A stretch of 64,000 nt of DNA from Phytopythium helicoides (taxonomy: Eukaryota > Oomycota > Peronosporomycetes > Pythiales > Pythiaceae), in the NCBI GenBank assembly GCA_024867545.1, contig JANFNE010000006.1, positions 1,386,001 through 1,450,000 on the forward strand, given 5' to 3'. Below the pieces are notes generated by a model. The model was given only the letters and a program-made list of their open reading frames with translations. It was not told the origin of the DNA and did no database searches. The translations under genes and the position numbers were made by a program. Numbering within the stretch: the stretch's first letter is position 1; every line of letters starts with the position of its first letter. Of the stretch, positions 20,656 through 32,287 are shown one piece after another.

Positions 20656-22189
20656 GCTCGCTGCAATGGTTCGAATGCTTTCACTATGCTTGATATTTCA
20701 TTTAATCCTAGTATACTATACTGTATCATAGATATATATTACCTGACAATCGGATTAGTTAAAAGTAATTTTTCTGGGAGTAGGTAGTCTCGAAGAGGCT
20801 GTCCTACAGTCCAGCCCCATAAGGGATTAATTGTTCAGGTTAGGGGTTCTCGGCCGCGAAGTAATCTATAACGGTCGTGGATTGGTCAGGCGGTGCGCAC
20901 TTACCGCGCACTTTAGTGCTGATCTTGATTTTAGTATATCTTCTCGATCTGAGCCCCCGCGTAAGTTCACTTTGCTTGCACCTGAGTTTCGTTGTAAACC
21001 GATAAATGACAGCGAGTGCATTGGCCAAAAAATTTTTCGGCCAATCCGATGCGTAGGGATCACTAATCGAAGCGTCGCCAGGAGAAACGCTATGTCCGAA
21101 TTCTCTCGGGATTTTGCGTTCACTATACTTTCGCGGTGCGCGGAGAACACCGTTAAAGCCGTTGAAGAACTTTGCAGCTTCGTCATTGGTCATTTTCTTG
21201 AATGTGCATGGTCTTTGCACTAATTATCCTGGAAGAATTGAGTCCAATCGATCCATAGTTTTTTTTTTTTCTCATCAACCACGCACGAGGGTGACGAACA
21301 AACCCAACTCCAACACACGCTTCCACGTGCTTCCACGTTCAACGCCGAAAGAAGGCGGGACAAGCCGCGAGAGCAAGGAAGAGGGAGGGAAAGAGGGTTG
21401 GTCGCCGCGGAATGGCTGGCCCACTCTTCTATTTGCCAAGACAAACACGTACGTGCTCGCTCGCTCCTTGCATGGGCCAGCATGGGTCCCGTGCAGGGCA
21501 CACCGTGCATATCTCCGTTCGTTGTTCACTCGCTTACATATGCTTGCTTGTTCGCCTGTTAGCTTGCAGCCTGCTTTGCCTGCTTGCAGGTGAGCGAGCC
21601 CGCTGACGTCGCCGGCTTGCTTGTCAGCTAGCTCACTCCCATTGCCTGCTTGCGTGTTAGCTCGCGGGTGGTGCCGTCGCTATTGCTATCGCTGCCGCTG
21701 GCCGCTGCCGGTTGCTTGCCTGTGAGCCTAATTTATTGTCGGTTTGCATGCCTGCTAGCTAGCTAACTCACTCGTTTTGTCTGTTCGCATGGCAGCTCGC
21801 AGACGCCGTCTCTGTTGTTATCGCCGTCGCTCCCCCTTCGCCTACAGGCTGTCGTGTCTGCCCCGATCAAACCCTCTCTGTGGCGTGGAGGAGGCACTGC
21901 CGTGGCACGCGCACGGTCGTCATTTGGTTAGTCGTGTGTCTCGTACACAGGCGACCTGTTCGGACGGGCGGGTGCGTGCTCGGTAAAGCACCCTCGCGGT
22001 GGAGGGTCCCTGGTGTTTCTGGGCCAGACTCGGCTCCCTGGTGGTTGGGAAGCCAAGGTCGTAACTTCGATCGGCGTCCGTGCACACTGGACGGTATTGC
22101 ATTCATTTATCGTTGTTATTGCTGTTGGCCCTTGCAGCGTTTTATTGACGGTCGTTGTGTGTGTGTACAATAGGATTCGTCGTGGTGGA
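20656..22189. other. Intergenic region between CDK11 gene and Helitron ORF
   Basis: 1.5 kb containing the CDK11 promoter and the 5' part of the Helitron. It includes an AT-rich patch (20690-20800), an imperfect 24-bp palindrome at 21021-21044, and a degenerate array of GCTTGC and TGTTAGCT-like words at about 21541-21780. The left Helitron end (expected TC after an A) could not be fixed. No host gene seen. Confidence 0.5.
21021..21044. repeat. Imperfect 24-bp palindrome
   Basis: TTGGCC, then an A6/T5 core, then CGGCCAA. The arms pair over 11 of 12 positions and could form a hairpin or bind a dimeric protein. It lies about 1.1 kb upstream of the Helitron ORF. Confidence 0.8.
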
Positions 22190-25100
22190 ATGCATCACGA
22201 CGGCGCCTTATTGCCGACTCTTTCGGCGTGGATCGCAACGTGCGTTTCCAGCCATTGTGATCGTGGGTGCTCTTGCGGCGGCGTGCCGTCGTGGTTCAAT
22301 GGAGCAGTGGCAGAAAGTGTCGTTCGGACGGGAGCTGCCTACTTGCCGCGCAGTGTGAGCATGAACATTGTGGATTACATTGTGGGACACGGATTACAGA
22401 TGCTCAGAGCAAACGGTGACGTAAATTTCGTGCGGGCTGGGTGTTGTCAGGCGGCATTGGTTGCTATATCTCGGGCGAATATACCACATGCGATTCCTCA
22501 GCAACAAATCGGTTCATTGTCATGTGCAAACAAAAGGCTGACAGCAACAGGAGATAGCAGTGTAGAAGCAGGAGGAGGAGCTCCGACCGCACAGCCGACG
22601 TCTCCATCGGCGCCGGTCGAGCAGGAAGTGAGCTATGCGAACCGCAAACGGCGGCGCAAAAATCCCACGCACCAGAACGAGACTGCGGGCGATGACGAAC
22701 AATTGCGTTACTTAATCGAGCACGCGTCCTCGATTGGAGAAATTAGCCGCCCGACGATGGCGATTCTCGCGGCGCATTACACCACGCACCCGCAGCTCGC
22801 GCTCCTTTACTATCACTGCTGTGCAACGAACCCGGATGCTCGCGTGTACAACGACGAGCATCTGATGCAAGGCGAAGAAATCTCCGCAGCGAGCGCGAGC
22901 GTCGTCGAGCGACTGCGCAGCGCACTGGACCGGCCGCCCGACATTGAGGAGATCGCGCGATGCCAGGAGTCCAACGCGTGCAGCGACCCGCGCTGGGCCG
23001 ACATTCGCTTTTGCGCCTCTTGCTGCGAGCTCTTGGTGACGGGCGTTTCTGACGCGGTTCACAGAGTCTCTGTAGAGGAGCTGCCCGAGTCGTTCCGCGT
23101 GACGCCCGCTGAGCGCGAGCAGCGGTACGGGCGCATCGCGCCAGACGTGTTGGAACGACACGTGCAGGTTTGGTGCTCCTCGTCCGGCGACTTGTACTAC
23201 TTAAACCCAGACCTGGTGAGGGACCCGAGCGCCATCGCGCTGTGCGGAAAGTGCGCAGCCGATCCGAGGGCCTACGCGTACAGCATTGCGAGTGGTCATG
23301 ACTACGGGCGCCCAGGCAAGCTGCCATCGCTGAACGACGTGGAGCTGAGCTGCGTCGCGCCAGTGCGCCGGTTCGGGCTGGAGCTCTCGCTCTCGGGACA
23401 GCACGCGACCGGCCACGTGATATGCTTCCCCACCGACGGCGCAGTGCAATGCTCGCGCGTGGTACCGAACGTGGACGAGAGCTTTCGAGTCACGTTTATC
23501 GGCTCAAGCGAGCAGTGGCGCACTCGGAAGCAGCACTTCCGAAAGCTGTACCGCGTGCAGGCAGAAGCCGTGGTTCAGTGGCTCGGCGTGCTGGCGCAGC
23601 TGCACAGCTACTACGCGCAAAACAACATCACCGTCGACTTGAGTCCGCGCGCGCGCGCCGGCCTAGCGGAGCTGCAGCGGCGCGTAGAAGAAAATGTTGT
23701 CATCGAGAACTCGGACGCGGTGAGGCGGATGGCCGAGGCCTCGATGGGAGACCGATTTGACGACGACGTGCACCGCGTAGACCGCCGAGAGAGTAGCAGC
23801 GCGGGAAGTGGTGGCGACGAGCGAGCGCAGGCTGAAGCGACGGTCACCGCAGACGAGCCGTGCATTGTGAGTGAGCGCAGCGCGGTGCTGAGAACGAGCT
23901 GGCTGGGCGATGGCAACGCCGGCGGCGCCGGCGTCGAGCTCGTCCGCGCCGTGGCAGCTGCTCTTGAGCTAAGTGGAGCGGAGCGTGTCAACGATCCCGC
24001 CGACGCCTCGCCAGTCGTTCCAATCACGCGCGACAGCCGCCCGCTTTGCGAGTGGGATGAAAACGGAGCCCTGCTTGCAGGTGCATTTCCGACGCTATTT
24101 ATGCGGGGAGGAGAGCACTTGCCGTCCGGCTCAGCGCCGAAGGAGTTCGTGCGGCACCTAATGCGCTACTACGACGGGAGGTTCGAGAGGAACGTCGCCT
24201 TCGTAACGGTGCTCTTCAACCAGATGCAGCGCCATGCAGCCGTGCAGTCAGCCGTCAAGGCCGGAACGACGCGTGGGAAAGCATTAGCACGATTTGGTGA
24301 GCTTGCGGCCTCCGAGGCGTTTGGCTTGGCGCTGCGGTTTGCCCTGGACAACCCGACGTCGCCAGCCGCGAAGCGGCTCAACGCACGACTGCTGCGCCTC
24401 GTCTCCATCGTTGGTGGCTCAGTGTCGTTCTCGGTGTTCGAACGGTCGCAGAGCCAGCCAAAGTTGGCCGCCATGACCTCAAAGTATGGGCCCGCCCTTT
24501 TCTGGCTCACGGTCGCGCCACCAGAGCATGACGACCTTCTGCTGCACCGCGTCGCCCAGATACGGCTGCGCCGCGAGTGGAACGCGCCTGGCTCAGCACT
24601 TGCGTGCGGTGGCGGAAGGTTCAAGTGGGCGGACCTGCCCGAGGAGGCACGCGACAGCCCTCGCGCGCGCCTCGGCATCGCAAGCGAGCTACCAGCGCTC
24701 ACAGCCTACGCGTTCGAGGCTCGCTTCCTCGCGATGCAGCGCGATGTATTCCGCTGCATGGGCAGCTCGTCCACGCGCATCTCGCGCAACTACATGGAGC
24801 GCGAGCCGGGAGCGCTGTCGCGGATTGCCGCGTTTAACGCAGTGATCGAGACGCTGCAGAATGGGCGCCTGCACGCTCACGTCAAGGCGTACGGATCATC
24901 GTGGAGCCCTTCCATACTGAGACGCGTAGTGTGCCACCCCGAGTTGCGCGAAAAAGCGCGCCTGTGGCTCGATAGCGTGTGCTGTACCTCATTAATGCCC
25001 GAGGTCCATGACACGCATCGGCGCGAGCCCTCGAGCAGCAATAGTAATAACGGTAGCAGCAGCAGCAGTGACGGCGGCGGCGGCGCCAGCCAACAGGCGC

Positions 25101-28100
25101 TCGACCGACCTCGGCGTGCGTGTGAAGTTGAGCTGCCTGACGCCCGCCAGAACCTGTACGCGTATGAGCGCGCAGTGCAGCAGACGCTACTGACCACCAA
25201 CATGCACGTGCACTCGCACACATGCACAAAGGGCAAGCGCGGGAAGCACATGTGTCGCCTTGCGCGGCCGGCGGGCGTGCACCCCGGCCCAACCTCGCCT
25301 TTGCACGTTCAAGAAGTCGCAGCAGGAGATTTGAACGAGGGTCGGCGCGGTATCTTAGTCGGGTCCGAAGTGCCTCTCGATGTGATGGCAGCGCTCGACA
25401 GCGGGTACAATCTGGAAGAAGAAATATTGTTGCCGCCGCACACTTGCGGGCCAGTGCTATGGGAGTTGCATCGCGCAGAGAGCGATGGCATGTTTGTGGA
25501 GACGAATCTGACACTAGCTGGGTTGACTGCCAGCCACACGAACGCGACCGTGATTACGTGCGAGGATGCCTCGCATGCAATCGAAGAGTACCAGAACAAG
25601 TACATGACCAAAGAGGCTGGTGGCCTCAAAAACGCCGCGGCCATCATGTTAAGTGCGCTGACGCAGCTCAAGCAATATGGCAGTCAGGCCGAGGACAGCA
25701 ACACTCGCGAACGGCAGGGCAAGTGCCTCGCGACAAAAACTGTAAACGGATTTGCTGGCGGCCAGGAGTGGTCGCTTCAGCTCATGGTGTTTGCACTGCT
25801 CGGTCACCGATCGTTCCTTTCGTCGGACAGTTTCTGGTACGTGTTTCCTCATGACCTCATGTGGTATGCCGCCGAAAAGAAAAAGGAGAAAGAGAAGCAA
25901 AACGAAAAGGAGGTCGTAGCGGGGCCGGCGCAGGTACCAACGACACATTGTGGCGGCTTAGCCGAAGTAGACAGCGCTGCTAATAGCAATGAAAGTGACG
26001 GAGAGCCTATGAACGATGACGAGGATGCAGAACCGGAACCCGTTGTCGGCGTGGATGCAGTGCTTGACGAGTGTGTTCAATTAGCTGCAGAGGATGAGCA
26101 AATTGGCACCACGCGCTGTTCCGGTAGCGCTAGGATGTACAAGACAAACGGCAAAGTGGTGTTTCTGAGCCAAGCCGAGTCCTACGCAAACCGTGGGCCG
26201 AACTTTGAGGCGTTTTCGCCAGTCGAGTTTGAATGCATAGTGGACATCCGACCGCGAGCGGAGACCAATTCGGTGACGGCACCTCAGCGGGCGGGGCGAC
26301 CGAAGAAGCGAGGCTTCGATCTGGGCGCCGACCACCCGCTCACTAAGGACTTTCAGGGGTTCATCCTCGCAAAATTTCGAACCCCCATGCTTGGAGGAGC
26401 GCCAGCCCCAACCTACCGCTCGGCGGCGAAGAGCGAATCCAAAATGAGGGCGCTTGCGTCCTACCTGCTGACCACTTTCACGCCGTGGTCGCTCGAGTCA
26501 GGAGTGCCGCAGTTCGAGCTGAACGGCCAAGGATTGAAGGCATTCATGAAGCAGTTCGACTGCAGCACTGCTTCTTTTTTGTGGAAGCAAAGGTGCTGGA
26601 CTGTGCGCAATATCCTGAAGTCAGGGCACCGCAGCTCGGCCAACGAGCGCATAGATCTTGCTTGGCGCAACCGAAGCGCAGACATTTGGAAAGAATTAAA
26701 GTGCGAACGAGGGGAAGGTAGCTCGGCGGCGTCTGTCCGCCACAGCGAGCTGAACGACGCAGACGTGGACAAGGAAGCGGCTGGCCGCCTGGCGGTGAGC
26801 AGCTCACAACTCATGCATCTGCTTCGAGCAGCTTCATCGGGGAAGAGCGAGCTGTCGGCGGCGAATGAATCGCTTCGCGAACTGTTCTGGTCGGTAGTTG
26901 GCTGCACCGGCAACGAGCACGCTGCGCCGTCGATAGATGATACCAGAAAGTATGACTTGCGGCGCTATATCTACACGCACGAACAGCTCACTGCAAGTGT
27001 TGATCAATCCCGAGGTGGCTTCGAAGAGAGTGTCCGTGAGTGCAGCTTCTCTCAAGTGGCTCGATCGGTTCGAACGCTGAGTGCTGTTGAGTCTTCGATG
27101 GCGGACGACTCAGCCAGCCAATCGGCGTCGGCAACGATCGATACGGTACACGCGGGCGGCTCGAGCGGTCCATCGGTCGAGCCCGACGCCGCACCCTTCA
27201 TTTCGCCGACATGTGTCACGCAAGAACAGTATGAAGTCCTGAGTTGCATAATCGGCAGTCTCGATGAGCACGGACCGGCGTACCAAACACTTACCATGAT
27301 GCACGGCGGGGGTGGCACGGGGAAAACGTTTGTCATTCGGCGTATTGAGGCCGAGATGAACATGCGCGGCCTCAGTGTGGTGAATCTCTGTCCAACTGGA
27401 GCTGGAGCGAGCCAGTTGCAGCATGGATTGACGTTCCATTCCGCGTTTCGAGTGTGTGGGGGGATCAAGCGAGAAATGTCGCTTGGAACGCTCGCTAGCA
27501 TGCGTCTCACGTTTCACGAAAAAGTGGGCTTAATTGTGTGCGATGAAGTATCTATGCTAGGCGCTGAGCTCTTGGTGCTGATGGATGAACGGCTGCGAGC
27601 CATCTACGACTCGAGCCGGCCGTTTGGCGGCAAGTCTATATTACTCGTAAGCTGCGTGCTGTATTGCTTTGTATTTGCTTTATGTATGCGTGTATGTGTG
27701 TACGCGTGCGCGTCTTGCTGGCGCTTTATGCTTGTAACTGCGCAGATAGCAGTCGTCTAGTCGCATGTCAAATAATCCCTCCCCGTGCCTTTTGACTCCA
27801 GGTCGGCGATTTTCTGCAGCTGGAGGTCGTGAGCGGGACCTCGTTATGCAAAGCAATGTACACAACGGAAGTTAGCGGCGACAAAGGCGAGCGAATCGTG
27901 AAAGCACGCGACTTGTTTCGGCGCTTTCGCGTTTGTACCTTGACCCAACAACTCAGAGCTTTTGATTGTGAGCTGCAGCAATCTAACCTGGAGTCGTGTC
28001 GAGCTCTGCCGAGCAAAATGCCGACAGGATCGCATTGGCAAAAAGAGAGCTTGAAGGAGTACCAGCCGATCGATGACAACGTCGTTGCTAGCATCACCAG

Positions 28101-29022
28101 ACCGATTTCGGTGAGCGATTTGGAGCTCGACCCGCACTGGCTTGATGACATGCGGATTTTGGTGACTAGTAACGTGGACAAGGCGGTATTAACAGCTTGC
28201 GTGGCAGCATGGTTTGCTCGACGCAGAGACTCTGTTGCTGTAAAGTGGAAAAAACAGATCAAGGACGAGATCGATCCAGCTCTAGAGAGCTTGCTGTTCG
28301 ATGAACTGCTGCGTCCAAACTTATTTGGGTACTTTGTCCCCGATGCGCCTGCTCAAATTCTGGACAACGCGAATGGCAATTTAGCGTGGGGTGTCGGAAA
28401 CGGCTCTAGCTGTAAGCTCCACAGCCTTGCATGGGATGATCAGTCAAAGACGGATGAAGTAGCGAGACTATTGGCTGCGGCTCAGCGACGTAATCGAGAG
28501 GTCGTCGAAATTCCATTTCCGCCGGATTACATCAACGTCGTTTTACAGGACGCGGACTTTGGCATTCGCTGCGGGGAGAATTGGCCCGCTGAAGCTAATC
28601 TTGCCGAGCCCCCGGAGGACAATTCCAAGCCTTCACCCATTGTTATTCCGATCGGACTCGTTCAGTCCAAAGAAAGCAAGTACAAAGTTACGTTAGACGA
28701 CGGATCAGAGGGCGGAAAATGCTCCGTTCGCTACGCGCAACACGCAGTTGATATGGCAACAGTCATGACAGTTTGGAAATCTCAAGGACTGACGCTACGG
28801 CGTGTACTTTTGCTACTGGAAGGTGCTCCAACTGCACCAAAATGGCGATTTGAGCACTTATACGTCGCGATGTCGCGAGTGCGATCTATCGAACACCTGA
28901 GGTGCCTTCCCCTCTCGGTACATTTTCGCCAAGATCGACTGAGGACGCTTCGGCCAAACATCAATACGATCAAGTGGCTAATGAATATCAAAGAAAGCAA
29001 GTACTGGCAGCCACCCAGATGA
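22190..29022 (+). CDS. Helitron Rep/PIF1-like helicase
   Basis: Two exons, 22190-27646 and 27802-29022, joined by a 155-nt GT-AG intron with phase 0 on both sides; about 2225 residues from the first ATG (22190; 22361 is an alternative). Order of parts: a zinc-rich, DUF6570-like region ending near CFPTDGAV; a Helitron-like N domain (FWLTVAP); the HUH motif in GRLHAHVKAYG (near 24868); a VHSHTCTK...CR zinc motif; the paired catalytic tyrosines in EYQNKYMTK (near 25585); and a PIF1-like helicase with GGGGTGKT (Walker A), DEVS, GDFLQL, TVWKSQGLTL and YVAMSRVR. Rep nicks and rejoins single strands and the helicase unwinds. All catalytic residues are intact and no stop interrupts the frame, so the element may be active. 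Confidence 0.93.
27647..27801 (+). other. Intron inside the Helitron helicase gene
   Basis: 155 nt, GTAAGC at the start and CCAG at the end. It falls between ILLV and GDFLQL, helicase motif III, and contains a TGTGTGT-like stretch and in-frame stops. Removal restores the conserved LLVGDFLQL without changing phase. Confidence 0.88.
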
Positions 29023-29369
29023 GGCGCTGCTGTTTGCGCCGCCAGCGATAGCTACATCGCGTGGTAGATTCGGTCGCGCCTCGATTTTGCGATGGTCCAC
29101 TTTACCGACTGCAGCTGTCGGTTTGCCTCAAGTGGCTGCACAATGTCACCAACAGGGCACGGAGACGGAGCGAGATAGGCTGTTTACGACTAAAAGATCA
29201 ACGACAACAGGAGCAGTGACAAAACAAAGTGGTAACACTTGCCGAAAGAGAACTGGGCTCAACCTCACGTCGATTACATGGAGTCATCAACCAGGTTTGC
29301 ATGCACTCGCCATTGCAGCTCACGTAGCACACTCGCAACACGCTGCGAACTCCACTTCATACCACACGT
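29023..29369. other. Spacer between Helitron Rep/helicase and RPA-like gene
   Basis: 347 bases between the 3' ends of the two convergent genes. It holds a short hairpin (29104-29122) and no coding frame with support. A Helitron 3' end could lie here, but I see no CTRR at the right distance from the hairpin. Confidence 0.5.
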
Positions 29370-30566
29370 TCATGGAGTTTGCTCCGTCTTCGTTTCCTCA
29401 TCTTCAATCGAGCTGCGTGTGGCTGTGTCCTCTGACTCATTGAACTGGTCGCGCTTGTGATACCACAGCTGAATTCGCGTAGCTGCATCCATAGGCGGGT
29501 CCAAAATCAAGTACGATGTCGGAATGCAGGAAACTGACCGACCGTTGCCGTCTTTGACGCGTCCGCCTTTAATCACGAGAGTATGGCCAATCCAATCCGA
29601 GCATTCCGCCTGGGCGTGCTGGTTCCACACTGTGCAAGAGATTTCGCCACCTTTGTCGTCCAAGAGTCTCAATACGCGTCGGGAACACGGCTTTCCTTCG
29701 CGACTCGTCATGTTGACGAGGTTGCCCACATGGTTAACCACGCCGAGGATGTCGACGAGAGCTCCATTTGCAAGGCCATACACACTGCCGAGCTCCGTCA
29801 GCCGGCAGCCAAAAATGCTCACGTTGAGAGTTTTCAGCGATGTTCGAGAGGCCATACAGTCGTAGATTTTGTCGGCACCGGGGTCAAATGGCTCTTCGTC
29901 AATTGTCGTGGTCACACTCGATGCCAATGACCGGCCGCTGAAGGTAGTGACGCGGCAATTCTTGATGGCAACGACGTGTTCTCGTAGTGTAGTCAGTTGT
30001 CGCTTAGCGAGATCGCCCCATAACGTGCACTCAATGTCAAGATTCTCGTCGTTGGCGAGGACCATAGTGCGCTTCGTGTAAGAATTACCGTCGCGGCCTC
30101 TGATCTCTTCGACAGCGCCCACGTCGGTAACGACGCCGAGAACATCAACAAAGCTGCCAGCAGCAGCCTTCGCAACCTCTGAGAACCGCACAAAGTGATA
30201 GCTGGTTACGGGGATGCGTGGGTCGTTGTCCGCCCCCACAATGTCAGCATCGTTGTCGATGGCGATCTCGTATCGCTGTCCCGAGGTCGAAACAGTGCGC
30301 TTCGCCGTGCGGAGAGCGCAGTTCCCGAACTTGCAGACTTTCCCTGGTAGCAGCAGATCCCCAAACATTTCCACAGCCTCGTTGTAAGCGATCGCGCGAA
30401 TCTCATCGCGGTTGCTGTCGACAAGTGTCACGCTAAACGACGATTGCCCCGAATCACGCATGGCGCGTGTAGGTGTGCGGCTGACAACGCGCGCCTTGAG
30501 CGTCCACGCCACAGCCATGTGCAGCGTTAAGTCGCGGATGGCGACCTCGCGCCGCAGCTCGGGCAT
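29370..30566 (-). CDS. RPA70-like single-stranded DNA-binding protein, Helitron-associated type
   Basis: 398 residues from the ATG at 30566; a longer open frame begins only with GTG. Three consecutive OB folds are visible. The first resembles RPA DBD-A (WTLKARVVSRT, EIRAIAYNEAVEMFG). The second resembles DBD-B (FVDVLGVVTDVG, KRTMVLANDENLDIECTLWG). The third repeats the DBD-B pattern (LVDILGVVNHVG, ISCTVWNQHAQ). The protein-binding N-terminal OB fold and the zinc-containing DBD-C of cellular RPA70 are absent, so this is not the host replication subunit. It lies tail-to-tail with the Helitron Rep/helicase, where such proteins probably coat the displaced single strand during transposition. Capture from the host long ago is the likely origin. 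Confidence 0.82.
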   Translation of the reverse strand: MPELRREVAIRDLTLHMAVAWTLKARVVSRTPTRAMRDSGQSSFSVTLVDSNRDEIRAIAYNEAVEMFGDLLLPGKVCKFGNCALRTAKRTVSTSGQRYEIAIDNDADIVGADNDPRIPVTSYHFVRFSEVAKAAAGSFVDVLGVVTDVGAVEEIRGRDGNSYTKRTMVLANDENLDIECTLWGDLAKRQLTTLREHVVAIKNCRVTTFSGRSLASSVTTTIDEEPFDPGADKIYDCMASRTSLKTLNVSIFGCRLTELGSVYGLANGALVDILGVVNHVGNLVNMTSREGKPCSRRVLRLLDDKGGEISCTVWNQHAQAECSDWIGHTLVIKGGRVKDGNGRSVSCIPTSYLILDPPMDAATRIQLWYHKRDQFNESEDTATRSSIEDEETKTEQTP

Positions 30567-31456
30567 TAGTAACTGGACACGGATGCGCGACGTATTGCCC
30601 ACAACGCGCCTTGAACAATGTGAGCCTCTTGACTTTGCTCGATCGATCGAGTAGGAGATGGAGCTTGAGAAAGTCGCGAGAGTTCAACTGCCGCACCAGC
30701 CAACTCATAGCAACGGCCGCGCTTGAGATACAAACCGTCATTCATTGAGTATTTTATGTAATTTCAAGTTGAAGTGGCTAGAGAGGATGGACCAATCAGC
30801 ATTCGCTCGTGGTAAACTTGTTGCAGCTAGTCGCACCTCCAATGCCTTGCGTCAACTGCCTGGAGGAGTATATAGTAGAAAGTGCAAGTTGAGCCGAGCA
30901 AATAATCAACGAGCCGCGACAGCGCTCACGCCACGACGCCTCGCTCCACGATACCAATCGCGTCAAGTTTCCAACGCGTCTGCATCGCTCGCACGATACA
31001 CGTGTCGCTGGTGGCGCGCACCTCGCGTCCCAGTCGGTTGCTCGCCGCTGCCATCGACAGGTGAATGATCTCTACAGTGCTGAGCAACATGAGTCGCTCA
31101 TTGCCCACATGTCGCGCCATAAAATCTTGGCGCTGCGTCCCACGCCAGCAGCCGCGCTCGTAAACGCATGGTTTAGGCTAGTGAGAGCAACGCCCAACGC
31201 TTGCCATGTTGAATGTGTGGTGCTCTTTTCGTTGTAGCTACTGATTGCATCGACGCTCCTTCCCAATTGAGAAACTTTTGACGCACGTTGCCCTGTTGTC
31301 TCGGATATGCAAGTACACTTGTATCGGATCGACTTCAACACCAGTGCCTGGGAGGCGTCGCTACGAGTCCAACACGGCCGAAATGCGCTCAACTGTCGTA
31401 TCTAAGGTGCGTGCAGCGCGCGAGCCTCATTTCCGAATTCGCAAGCAACGCCAGAG
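30567..31456. other. Region upstream of RPA-like gene
   Basis: 0.9 kb. It includes a perfect 14-bp palindrome CTCGATCGATCGAG at 30638-30651, a TATATAG box near 30865 on plus, and a plus-strand frame near 31060-31225 (VNDLYSAEQHESLIAH) that looks exon-like but that I could not join to a gene. The Helitron right end may lie here. Confidence 0.45.
30638..30651. repeat. Perfect 14-bp palindrome
   Basis: CTCGATCGATCGAG, between the RPA-like gene start and the divergent flank. It could be a dimer-binding site or a transposon end feature. Confidence 0.85.
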
Positions 31457-32155
31457 ATGCCGAAGTCTCGCTCGACTAACACTCCGACCTGGTACCGCCC
31501 GAAAGGCGGCCGGACACCCCGCCTGCAGCGCGTGACACCGTACTCGAGACGCGAAGTTTGGACGTCTGCGCGGGTTGAGAGAATCCATGCGCAGTGCAAC
31601 CGCATCGTCGACGAAGCGAAGGCACTCACTGCGATAATCATGGAGATTCCTGTACTGACGCCACATCGCACTCTACCTACAGCAGTAATCAACAGCAGCG
31701 GCACTGCACGCGACCTGAGCAACCAGGCGGAGAACCTCGTTGCACGACCTGCGCGCCAATTTGGCGCCGGTCAAGAAGCCAAGCTCAGCCAATCCACGGT
31801 GCTAGAGTATTCGTCGATGGCCTTGGTGGATGGGCTGCAAGACCTCGTCGAGCAAATGCTGCTTCACGACCTTGGAGGGAATGACTTCAGTTCACCTAGC
31901 GCATCATCGACGGAGATTCGTGTGGCGACACCCCCTGCGTCGGCACGTGCGGAGCAAGCACAAATCACTCCGTCTGCTCAAGCAGCTGTTCGCCCGCGCT
32001 CGTCAAGTGGGGATAGCATGACGCCCATGAACCTCTACGACTGTGACTCGGAGTCCGTCAGTTCCGGCATCTTTGCGCGCAACGGCAAGTGCTGCTGCAG
32101 CTCGACCGAAGACGAGTACTTCGGATACGACAGCGACGTGTCGGAGACGCAGTAG
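31457..32155 (+). CDS. Small hypothetical protein, unknown function
   Basis: 232 residues, single exon from the ATG at 31457 to a TAG at about 32153. I do not recognise it. The N-terminal 40 residues are basic, the middle is predicted helical (near residues 45-65 and 110-135), and the C-terminus is acidic and Ser-rich with a Cys cluster (KCCCSS) and the acidic end YDSDVSETQ. It lies just outside or at the edge of the Helitron and converges with the next gene. Upstream exon-like frames suggest that the model could be incomplete at its 5' end. Confidence 0.5.
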   Translation: MPKSRSTNTPTWYRPKGGRTPRLQRVTPYSRREVWTSARVERIHAQCNRIVDEAKALTAIIMEIPVLTPHRTLPTAVINSSGTARDLSNQAENLVARPARQFGAGQEAKLSQSTVLEYSSMALVDGLQDLVEQMLLHDLGGNDFSSPSASSTEIRVATPPASARAEQAQITPSAQAAVRPRSSSGDSMTPMNLYDCDSESVSSGIFARNGKCCCSSTEDEYFGYDSDVSETQ

Positions 32156-32287
32156 TGTGTGATTGTCTTCTCGCTCATGTTTGTCGACGGCAAGACAAAA
32201 CGAAGCCTAGCATAGCTAGCGAATGTGTGCTCGTGTTATTTCGTGGTAATGAACCAGCTTTGAATAACTACGACAACTTTGTTTCAC

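Larger units (their letters stand above)
22190..30566 (+). mobile_element. Helitron-type rolling-circle transposon, minimum extent
   Basis: The extent covers the Rep/helicase gene (plus strand) and the adjacent RPA-like gene (minus strand). The true ends are not defined: I could not identify a 5' TC or a 3' hairpin followed by CTRR with confidence. A hairpin at 29104-29122 (ACCGAC, 7-nt loop, GTCGGT) is not followed by CTRR at the usual distance. Including the RPA gene is an inference from the known association of RPA70-like genes with Helitrons. Confidence 0.6.

Noticed and set aside
22013..22189. Extension of the Helitron ORF upstream of 22190
   Set aside because: The first in-frame start is GTG, not ATG, and the added residues are hydrophobic without family support.
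29104..29122. Hairpin ACCGAC-loop-GTCGGT as the Helitron 3' end
   Set aside because: No CTRR follows at the usual 10-12 nt distance, and choosing it would place the RPA-like gene outside the element without evidence.
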